Source of the DNA: Acidobacteriota bacterium
Lineage (GTDB): Bacteria; Actinomycetota; Acidimicrobiia; Spongiisociales; UBA5794
Reading direction: 5' to 3'
Assembly: GCA_022574065.1 (NCBI GenBank)
Contig: JACZST010000147.1
Span: forward strand, 1 to 5,408
DNA: 5,408 nucleotides
The position numbers and the translations under genes were made by a program. Below are positions 1-5,136 of the stretch, piece by piece (positions within the stretch are counted from its first letter, which is position 1; every line of letters begins with the position of its first letter). The notes under the pieces are model-generated. The model did no database searches. It was not told the DNA's origin and worked only from the letters and a program-made list of their open reading frames with translations.

Positions 1-1
1 C

Positions 2-457
2 GACGAAGGCGCGGTGGGCGTGGTGCTCGACCGTCCACTCGACCTTGCCGCCACCGACTTCGTCGAAGACTGGCGCACGGTCCTCACGCCGCCGTCACGC
101 GTGTACGAGGGCGGTCCCGTACAGCGAGAGACCGCGATCGGCGTAGCCCGTCGCAGCGGATTCGGCCGATCGGATGTCTGGGAGCCGGTGCTCGGTTCCA
201 TCGGCTTCATCGACTTGGCACAGACGCCGACCGATTTCCCAGGAGTGGAAGACCTCCGCGTTTTCTCAGGCTATGCGGGGTGGGGTCCGGACCAATTGGA
301 CCTGGAGGTCACAATCGGATCATGGTTCCCGGTCCCTGCCAGCATCGACGACGTCTTCGACCCGGTCCCCCGCACCCTGTGGCAGCGGGTGCTGAAGCGA
401 CAGGACAGCGGCCTTGCCCTGTACGCAGACTTCCCGGTCGATCCCCGCCTCAATTGA
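2..457 (+). CDS. yqgE: YqgE/AlgH family protein (UPF0301), 5' truncated by window edge
   Basis: This is the last 151 residues of a YqgE/AlgH protein. The reading frame is open to the left edge, so the true start lies upstream. The GTG at 14 falls inside the conserved GAVGVVLDRPL segment and is an internal valine, not a start. Family landmarks appear in order: GVVLDRP near the beginning, the EGGPVQ turn, the signature VFSGYAGWGPDQLDLEV, a following W-F-P segment, then LWQRVLKRQ and a C-terminal FPVDPRLN. Full-length members are about 185 residues, so roughly 30 N-terminal residues are missing. The family is a cytoplasmic fold of unresolved biochemical role. The name AlgH comes from an alginate-regulation phenotype in Pseudomonas and should not be transferred as a function here. 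The gene ends 70 bases before rnhB, with a heptamer repeat array in the gap. Family assignment is firm; function is unknown. Confidence 0.93.
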   Translation, partial: DEGAVGVVLDRPLDLAATDFVEDWRTVLTPPSRVYEGGPVQRETAIGVARRSGFGRSDVWEPVLGSIGFIDLAQTPTDFPGVEDLRVFSGYAGWGPDQLDLEVTIGSWFPVPASIDDVFDPVPRTLWQRVLKRQDSGLALYADFPVDPRLN

Positions 458-466
458 CGGCAGTCT

Positions 467-501
467 CATGACTCATGACCCATGACTCATGACTCATGAC
501 T
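467..501. repeat. Tandem heptanucleotide array, five CATGACY units, self-complementary
   Basis: Five contiguous 7-bp units lie at 467-473, 474-480, 481-487, 488-494 and 495-501. All read CATGACT except the second, which ends in C. Because CATG and TGA-C-TCA are each dyad-symmetric, the array is self-complementary. CATGACTCATG at 467-477 can pair with CATGACTCATG at 481-491 around a 3-nt loop, with one central C:C mismatch and one extra outer pair (466/492). The array begins 9 bases after the yqgE stop and ends 26 bases before the rnhB start. A modestly T-rich stretch (507-513) follows, but there is no real U-tract, so a terminator role is only possible. The remaining bases 502-527 show no convincing promoter or Shine-Dalgarno sequence. 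Confidence 0.9.
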
Positions 502-527
502 CTGAGCTTTCTCGGTAACCTCGTCCT

Positions 528-1238
528 GTGACCGTCCCCAGGTTGAGGAACGCCATCAGATCAAAGCCACCCGGCCTCATGGTGGAACGCGAGCTGTGGG
601 GCGCGGGAAGTCAGATCGTGGTCGGGGTCGATGAGGTCGGTCGGGGCGCGTGGGCTGGTCCGATATCGGTCGGTGCCTTTGTCGCCCCTCACGATCGACG
701 GGTGTACAAGATCAGAGATTCGAAGATGCTCACCGAGAGCGAGCGGGAGGCGCTGTTCGACCGGGTGACGGGCTGGGCGGTGGCCTGGAGCGTCGGTCAC
801 GCCAGTTCGGCGGAGTGCGACGAGCTGGGGATGTCGGCAGCGCAACGCCTCGCCGCACGGCGAGCCATTTCCGGCCTCGGCGTCGCTGCGGACCACGTGC
901 TCGTCGACGGCAACTGGGACTTTGTCGGTCACCCGCGAACGACCAGAATTGTTGGCGGTGATGCGACATCACTGACTATCGCCGCGGCATCGATCGTGGC
1001 CAAGGTCACGCGAGATCGGCTGATGCGCGCACTCGCGCCGGAGTTTCCGGGATTCGAGTTCGATAGCAACAAGGGGTATCCCGGACCCAGACACCTCGCA
1101 GCCCTCGCCGCCTGCGGGCCGACCCGGATCCACCGTCGCTCCTGGGCATTCATGGACGGCACCGCCTGGACCGGCATCCGGCGGGTACCGCCGTTCGGCC
1201 AGACCAGCCTGTTCGAGGCGGAGCCGGTGTCACGGTGA
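528..1238 (+). CDS. rnhB: Ribonuclease HII
   Basis: This cytoplasmic enzyme cleaves the RNA strand of RNA/DNA hybrids and starts removal of ribonucleotides misincorporated into DNA. The 236-residue product carries the whole family signature. GVDEVGRGAWAGP at 33-45 supplies the first acidic pair D35/E36 and the GRG substrate-recognition motif at 38-40. DSK follows at 64-66 and VDGN at 126-129 supplies D127. GGDATSLTIAAASIVAKVTRD spans 143-163 and holds the fourth acidic ligand (D145 by my alignment, with D163 also conserved). NKGY at 181-184, H189 and IHRRSW at 201-206 complete it. The usual KGD motif reads GGD here. The C-terminal extension after residue 215 is short and unconserved. The GTG at 528 has no clear Shine-Dalgarno sequence. 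The in-frame ATG at 579 (M18) would give 219 residues with 17 residues before the DE motif and cannot be excluded. The stop overlaps the next gene's start by four bases, suggesting translational coupling. Confidence 0.97.
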   Translation: MTVPRLRNAIRSKPPGLMVERELWGAGSQIVVGVDEVGRGAWAGPISVGAFVAPHDRRVYKIRDSKMLTESEREALFDRVTGWAVAWSVGHASSAECDELGMSAAQRLAARRAISGLGVAADHVLVDGNWDFVGHPRTTRIVGGDATSLTIAAASIVAKVTRDRLMRALAPEFPGFEFDSNKGYPGPRHLAALAACGPTRIHRRSWAFMDGTAWTGIRRVPPFGQTSLFEAEPVSR

Positions 1239-2110
1239 GCCGCTTGGCGCAGGTTGGAATCCCCGGCGATCTCGACCAAGTCCTCGACACCGAAGCGATC
1301 ACGGTGTGGGACTTCGTCTGGGCCATCGTCATCGTCGCCCTCAGCTTCCTCATCGCAGCACTGACACGGCGGTTGCTCAGGCGGGTACTTCGCAAATTCC
1401 CCGAGATTCCGCAGAACTACAAACTGCTCATGGCCAGCGCGGGCGGCTGGTTCGTCATCCTCGTCGGCATCATCTACGCCCTCGGGGTCCTTGGAGTCAA
1501 CCTCGGCCCTGTCCTGATCGGCCTTCTGCTCATTGCCGGCGTCGCCTTCTTCGCCGGGCGCGGCCTCCTGGAGAACTTCTCGGCGGGCCTGGTGCTCCAG
1601 GGAACCACGATGTTCGTCGTCGGAGACCAGATTGAGACCACGGCGGGGACCGGCACCGTGCTCGAGATCACAGGCCGAACCCTGACCATTCGCACGGTCG
1701 ACGGCACGGAGCTCAACGTCCCCAACACGACGGTCGTCAACGAGCCCCTCACCAACCTCACCAAGGAGGGGCAGCGGCGGTCATCGCTCGAGGTCGGGGT
1801 CGTCTACGGGACGGACCTGGAGGAGGCCAAGGATGCGCTGCAGACGGCTGCGGCCGGCTGCGAACTCGTCATCACGGAGCCGGGGCCGGAGGCCCTCGTC
1901 GCCGGGTTCGGGGACAACGCCATCGAGTTCGAGCTTCGCTTCTGGCACCAACCGACCATCATCGAGCAGCGGAGAGCGGTCGACGCCGTTGCCCGCGCGG
2001 TGGCGCTCGAACTGGCCGAACGCGATATTGTGATCGCCTTCCCGCAGCGCACCTTGTGGTGGGGTGACGGTCAGGAGCCCTCAAACCGTTCAGGTAACAG
2101 CGAGGGGTAA
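1235..2110 (+). CDS. Small MscS-family mechanosensitive ion channel
   Basis: This inner-membrane channel, expected to be a heptamer, opens under membrane tension and releases solutes on hypo-osmotic shock. The product is 291 residues, close to the 286 of E. coli MscS. Three membrane segments are visible: TM1 about 25-44, TM2 about 67-87, and TM3 about 92-121, ending in the family-typical LLENFSAGLVLQ. The beta domain follows at 126-175 (FVVGDQIETTAGTGTVLEI, then RTVDGTELNVPNTTVVN), then the C-terminal alpha/beta domain at about 180-276, closing with FPQRTLWW. The TM3 pore stretch AGVAFFAGRG (101-110) has two adjacent phenylalanines and Arg109 where E. coli has Gln112. No signal peptide is seen. 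The GTG start overlaps the rnhB stop as GTGA, and a GGAG lies about 14 bases upstream, somewhat far. gcdH starts nine bases after the stop. Family is certain; gating properties and any specific paralogue name are not, so no symbol is given. Confidence 0.95.
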   Translation: MSRLAQVGIPGDLDQVLDTEAITVWDFVWAIVIVALSFLIAALTRRLLRRVLRKFPEIPQNYKLLMASAGGWFVILVGIIYALGVLGVNLGPVLIGLLLIAGVAFFAGRGLLENFSAGLVLQGTTMFVVGDQIETTAGTGTVLEITGRTLTIRTVDGTELNVPNTTVVNEPLTNLTKEGQRRSSLEVGVVYGTDLEEAKDALQTAAAGCELVITEPGPEALVAGFGDNAIEFELRFWHQPTIIEQRRAVDAVARAVALELAERDIVIAFPQRTLWWGDGQEPSNRSGNSEG

Positions 2111-2119
2111 CCTGGCCAG

Positions 2120-3304
2120 ATGAGCACTCCGATCAAACCTGGAGGCGAGTACAGGGGGGACTTCCTCGAGGTCGATGCCATGCTCGACGACGAGGAGCGT
2201 CTGATTCGCGACACCGTGCGGGCGTTCGTCGCCGATCGAGTGCTGCCGGATATCGCCGACTGGTTCGCCCAAGGAACCATCCCCGTAGAGCTGGCCAAAG
2301 AGATGGGGGCAATGGGCCTGCTCGGAATGCACCTCAACGGATATGGCACCGCCGGAACCAACGCCGTCAGTTACGGGTTGGCCTGTCGCGAGCTGGAGGC
2401 CGGCGACTCCGGCGTGCGCAGCTTCGTTTCGGTGCAGGGCTCGCTCGCTATGTATCCGATCTGGGCGTTCGGATCCGAGGAGCAGAAGCAGCAGTGGCTG
2501 CCCCCGATGGCGAGCGGCGAGATCATCGGGTGTTTCGGGCTCACCGAACCAGACGCCGGATCCGACCCAAGAGCTATGAAGACCTCGGCCAGACAGGACG
2601 GATCCGACTGGGTGATAGACGGCACCAAGATGTGGATCACCAACGGCGGCATCGCAGGCGTTGCGATCATCTGGGCACACACCGAAAACGGCATCCGCGG
2701 GTTCATCGTCCCCACCGACACCCCTGGGTTCTCGACCAACGACATCCGCCACAAGATGTCGCTGCGGGCATCGGTGACCTCCGAGCTCGTTATGGACGGA
2801 GTGCGGGTCCCTGAAGACGCAATCCTGCCGGACGTCGTGGGTCTCAAGGGGCCGCTGTCGTGTCTCAACGAGGCTCGGCTAGGCATCGTATTCGGCTCGA
2901 CCGGGGCCGCCAGAGCCTGCTACGAAGCTGCACTGTCGTACTCCAAGGAGAGAGTGCAGTTCGGAAAGCCGATCGGCTCGTTCCAGCTCACCCAGCGAAA
3001 ACTGGTCGAGATGATGGTCAAGGTCAATCAAGCCTCGCTGCTGGCCCTGCATCTCGGCAGAAAGCGAGATGCAGGGACGCTGACCGCCCAGCAGGTGAGC
3101 TTCGGCAAGATGGTGAACGTCCGCTCAGCCCTGGAGGTGGCCAGGGAAGCACGCAGCGTGCTCGGGGCGAACGGCATCACCCTCGAGTACCCGGTGATCC
3201 GCCATATGAACAACCTGGAATCGGTCTACACCTACGAGGGCACCAACGAGATACACACCCTCGTTCTCGGTGAAGCGATCACAGGGATCTCAGCCTTCCA
3301 GTAG
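2120..3304 (+). CDS. gcdH: Glutaryl-CoA dehydrogenase (acyl-CoA dehydrogenase superfamily)
   Basis: This FAD enzyme oxidises and decarboxylates glutaryl-CoA to crotonyl-CoA in lysine, tryptophan and aromatic catabolism, passing electrons to ETF. The 394 residues align end to end with the GCDH pattern: EERLIRDTVRAFV near the N-terminus, GCFGLTEPDAGSDP at 137-150, KMWITNGGIA, LPDVVGLKGPLSCLNEARLGI, RVQFGKPIGSFQLTQRKL, LGANGITLEYPVIRHMNNLE, and a terminal YEGTNEIHTLVLGEAITGI. The catalytic base is E373 (human Glu370). The glutarate-binding positions known from human GCDH are kept: E93 (Glu87), R100 (Arg94) and S104 (Ser98) in LEAGDSGVRSFVSVQ. Y372 beside the base is also kept and is associated with decarboxylating enzymes. 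The ATG at 2120 lies nine bases after the channel gene stop, with a GAGGGG about 12 bases upstream that sits inside that gene. Neighbours do not include other lysine-degradation genes. A related short dicarboxyl-CoA substrate is the main alternative. Confidence 0.9.
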   Translation: MSTPIKPGGEYRGDFLEVDAMLDDEERLIRDTVRAFVADRVLPDIADWFAQGTIPVELAKEMGAMGLLGMHLNGYGTAGTNAVSYGLACRELEAGDSGVRSFVSVQGSLAMYPIWAFGSEEQKQQWLPPMASGEIIGCFGLTEPDAGSDPRAMKTSARQDGSDWVIDGTKMWITNGGIAGVAIIWAHTENGIRGFIVPTDTPGFSTNDIRHKMSLRASVTSELVMDGVRVPEDAILPDVVGLKGPLSCLNEARLGIVFGSTGAARACYEAALSYSKERVQFGKPIGSFQLTQRKLVEMMVKVNQASLLALHLGRKRDAGTLTAQQVSFGKMVNVRSALEVAREARSVLGANGITLEYPVIRHMNNLESVYTYEGTNEIHTLVLGEAITGISAFQ

Positions 3305-3322
3305 CAAGTATCAAGTAACAAG
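3305..3322. repeat. Short CAAGTAW heptanucleotide repeat, about 2.6 units
   Basis: CAAGTAT (3305-3311) and CAAGTAA (3312-3318) are followed by a partial CAAG (3319-3322). The repeat begins on the first base after the gcdH stop codon. An inverted copy of the same motif (AGTATCAAGTA on the minus strand) lies at 3331-3341. The 7-nt period matches that of the CATGACY array in the yqgE-rnhB gap, although only C, A, G and T at positions 1, 2, 4 and 7 are shared. Confidence 0.75.
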
Positions 3323-3341
3323 CAGGCGGCTACTTGATACT
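3307..3341. terminator. Perfect 11-bp inverted repeat between convergent genes, possible bidirectional terminator
   Basis: AGTATCAAGTA at 3307-3317 is exactly complementary to TACTTGATACT at 3331-3341, with a 13-nt loop. It fills almost the entire gap between the converging gcdH (stop ends 3304) and the minus-strand dehydrogenase. That gene's stop codon TGA (3343-3341) shares one base with the right arm. The position suits a shared terminator. However, the stem is A/T-rich and neither strand has a proper U-tract: plus continues CAAACCCCC and minus continues TTGCTACTGG. The structure is certain; the terminator role is inferred. Confidence 0.5.
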
Positions 3342-4486
3342 CAAACCCCCAGGCCGCGGCCGATGATTTCTTTCATGATCTCGGTAGTGCCGCCGTAGAT
3401 CGTCTGCACCCTGGCGTCGACGAATGCACGCGAGATCGGGTATTCGAGCATGTAGCCGTAACCGCCGTGCATCTGCAAGCCGTGGTCGACAACGCGTCGC
3501 AGCATCTCGGTACTCCACCATTTTGCCTCTGCGGCCTGCTCGACAGTGAGCCGGCCGGCGATGTGCTCTTCGAGCAGACGGTCGACGAACACCCGACCTA
3601 GATCGATCTCGGTCTTCATCTCAGCAAGCACGAACCGGTTGTGCTGAAAGGATCCGATCGGTCGCCCGAACGCCATCCGCTCCTTGGCGTAGGCGAGGGT
3701 AAGCGTGAAGGCCGCTTCCGCTCCGGCGACCGCGCTAACGGCAATGCTGAAACGCTCCTGAGGAAGGTTCATGATCAGCTGACCGAACGCCATCCCCTCC
3801 TCGCCGAGACGATTCGATGCCGGCACCCTGACGTCGTTGAAGAACAGCTCGGCCGTGTCCTGGGCGTGGAAGCCGATCTTGTCGAGGTTTCTGCCCCGCT
3901 CGAAACCCTCCATCCCGTCCTCGACGATGAACAGGGTGAGACCCCCGTGCGGATCCTCTCCGGTGCGGGAGACGACGATGACCAGATCGGCATTGATCCC
4001 GTTGCTGATGAAGGTCTTCGAGCCATTGATGACGTAGTCGCCTCCGTCTGGCCGGGCCGTGGTCACGATGCCTCCCAGATCCGATCCCGTTCCAGGCTCC
4101 GTCATCGCGATCGCCGTCATCAGGTCACCGTCGGCCAGGCCGGGCAGCCACCTCTTGCGCTGCTCATCGTCGGCGTACTCGAGGAAGTACGGAAGGCAGA
4201 TGTCGTTGTGCAGGGTGATGCAGGCTCCCGATGCGCCGGCTCCGGAGGCGGCGAAGACCTCGCTGATGACGGCGTTGTACCGGAAGTCGTCTACGCCTCC
4301 TCCGCCGTACTCGTCGGGAACGGCCATGCCGAGCAGGCCGGCGTCCCCCGCAGCGCGGAACATTGCCTTGTCGACCTTGCCCTGGTGTTCCCAGGTGGCG
4401 TGGTTTGGCAGTATCTCCGTCGCCGTGAAGTGTTCGACAGAATCTCTGAACAGCTCGTGCTCTTGGTCGAAGACGGTGCGTTCCAT
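3341..4486 (-). CDS. Acyl-CoA dehydrogenase, long-chain (LCAD/ACADL) type
   Basis: This FAD-dependent enzyme introduces the alpha-beta double bond in a fatty acyl-CoA, the first beta-oxidation step, and transfers electrons to ETF. The 381 residues show the full superfamily layout: helical N-domain with VPDEYGGGGVD (56-66), middle beta domain with AMTEPGTGSD (127-136) and KTFISNG (157-163), and C-terminal helical domain with KERMAFGRPIGSFQ and QMHGGYGYMLEYPISRAF. The usual YEGT catalytic glutamate position reads YGGT (G365). The base appears instead as E244 in NLPQERF (240-246), matching the helix-G location in mammalian LCAD (LPQER, with YGGTNEIMKE at the C-terminus). It is therefore judged active, not a pseudogene. 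The ATG at 4486 has a strong AAGGAG six bases upstream. The gene is transcribed toward gcdH and diverges from maf. It is a distant paralogue of gcdH, not a recent duplicate. Chain-length or branched-chain preference cannot be read from the sequence. Confidence 0.93.
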   Translation of the reverse strand: MERTVFDQEHELFRDSVEHFTATEILPNHATWEHQGKVDKAMFRAAGDAGLLGMAVPDEYGGGGVDDFRYNAVISEVFAASGAGASGACITLHNDICLPYFLEYADDEQRKRWLPGLADGDLMTAIAMTEPGTGSDLGGIVTTARPDGGDYVINGSKTFISNGINADLVIVVSRTGEDPHGGLTLFIVEDGMEGFERGRNLDKIGFHAQDTAELFFNDVRVPASNRLGEEGMAFGQLIMNLPQERFSIAVSAVAGAEAAFTLTLAYAKERMAFGRPIGSFQHNRFVLAEMKTEIDLGRVFVDRLLEEHIAGRLTVEQAAEAKWWSTEMLRRVVDHGLQMHGGYGYMLEYPISRAFVDARVQTIYGGTTEIMKEIIGRGLGV

Positions 4487-4492
4487 CGTTCA

Positions 4493-4498
4493 CTCCTT
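4493..4498 (-). promoter_or_regulatory. Shine-Dalgarno AAGGAG fixing the dehydrogenase start
   Basis: On the minus strand AAGGAG lies six bases before the ATG at 4486-4484, an optimal spacing, and supports that ATG as the start. It is the clearest ribosome binding site in the window. The 53-bp divergent gap (4487-4539) must hold both promoters, but I see no convincing -35/-10 pair in either direction. Confidence 0.8.
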
Positions 4499-4528
4499 GC
4501 TTTCGTGCACGCTACTTGTCATCGTGCC

Positions 4529-4532
4529 AGGA
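4529..4532 (+). promoter_or_regulatory. Shine-Dalgarno AGGA deciding the maf start
   Basis: AGGA lies seven bases before the ATG at 4540. This favours that ATG over the in-frame TTG at 4516, which would only add eight unconserved residues in front of the family-typical MPDLVLASSSPRR start. Confidence 0.6.
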
Positions 4533-4539
4533 TGCAGAT

Positions 4540-5112
4540 ATGCCCGATCTCGTGCTCGCCAGCTCGTCTCCGCGCCGAGCGCTGCTGCTGAGTGCGGCCG
4601 GGTACTCGATTACCCGGCAGATTCCCGAGATCGACGAAACCGCCCTGCCCGATGAGGCACCTGAGCAGACCGTCACCCGTCTGGCACGGGAAAAGGCACT
4701 CTCGCCTGGTGAAGAGGACGCACTCATACTGGGTGCCGACACCACAGTCGTGGTCGACGGCGACGCCCTCGGCAAACCGACCGACCGCGGCCATGCGATC
4801 GAAATGCTCCATCGTCTGGCCGGCCGAACCCATGCGGTGATTACCGGGTGGGCCCTCGCCAGCGGCGGAGTGATCGTCGACGATGGGTTCGAAGTCACCC
4901 TCGTCACCATGCGGGAGATCAGCGACGAAGAGGCCGTCGCCTATGTCGAGACCGGCGAGCCGCTTGGCAAGGCCGGGGCGTACGCCATCCAGGGTGAGGG
5001 GAAGCGGTTCGTCACCGAGATCGTCGGCTCTCGGAGCAATGTCATCGGTCTCCCACTGGCCGCTGTCGTGTCAGCGCTCGAACGCGCCGGTCTCGACCGG
5101 AAGAGCGTCTGA
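4540..5112 (+). CDS. maf: Maf/YhdE-type nucleoside triphosphate pyrophosphatase
   Basis: Maf proteins are cytoplasmic pyrophosphatases that hydrolyse nucleoside triphosphates to monophosphates (house-cleaning of dTTP, UTP and modified nucleotides); overexpression of the Bacillus subtilis founder blocks septation. The 190-residue product is typical in length. Visible motifs are LASSSPRR at 6-13, IDET with E33, REKA with K52, GADTTVVVDG at 65-74 with D67 (the catalytic aspartate position, Asp70 in B. subtilis Maf), LGKP at 77-80, and HAVITGWAL. The long signature GEPLGKAGAYAIQG spans 139-152 with Q151, followed by GSRSNVIGLPL. The KAGAYxIQG form indicates the YhdE (dTTP/UTP) rather than the YceF (m7GTP) subfamily. 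The start is set by AGGA seven bases upstream. The gene diverges from the dehydrogenase gene and converges on the minus-strand gene at the right edge, 24 bases away, with no obvious hairpin between them. Confidence 0.96.
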   Translation: MPDLVLASSSPRRALLLSAAGYSITRQIPEIDETALPDEAPEQTVTRLAREKALSPGEEDALILGADTTVVVDGDALGKPTDRGHAIEMLHRLAGRTHAVITGWALASGGVIVDDGFEVTLVTMREISDEEAVAYVETGEPLGKAGAYAIQGEGKRFVTEIVGSRSNVIGLPLAAVVSALERAGLDRKSV

Positions 5113-5136
5113 GGTACATGCTCGCAGTGGGACCCT

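Noticed and set aside
467..501. CATGACY units as a CRISPR array
   Set aside because: Units are 7 bp and directly contiguous, with no spacers of CRISPR length and no cas genes nearby.
2090..2752. Minus-strand open frame of 220 codons across the start of gcdH
   Set aside because: It is a shadow of the gcdH coding strand, with no recognisable motifs, and it crosses the channel-gcdH junction.
3341..4486. Dehydrogenase as an inactive pseudo-enzyme because the YEGT glutamate is Gly
   Set aside because: A glutamate is present at the alternative helix-G position (E244), as in LCAD, and the frame is intact and full length.
2120..4486. The two dehydrogenase genes as a recent inverted duplication flanking the hairpin
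   Set aside because: The proteins belong to different subfamilies with different catalytic base positions and only superfamily-level similarity. The inverted repeat is confined to 11-bp arms in the gap.
4516..4539. Upstream TTG start giving an eight-residue longer Maf protein
   Set aside because: The family begins at the ATG at 4540, which has its own AGGA at seven bases. The extra residues are not family-like.
4487..4539. Sigma-70-like promoter (TTGCTT at 4497) for maf
   Set aside because: No acceptable -10 box lies at 16-18 bases spacing, so the match to a -35 alone is not meaningful.
3641..4591. Long plus-strand open frame (316 codons) opposite the LCAD-type dehydrogenase gene
   Set aside because: It is antisense to a gene with clear family motifs and a strong ribosome binding site. 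Its translation is low-complexity and matches nothing I recognise. Long antisense frames are expected in high-GC coding DNA.
5113..5136. Terminator between maf and the convergent right-edge gene
   Set aside because: No stem longer than about three base pairs and no T-run were found in the 24-base gap.
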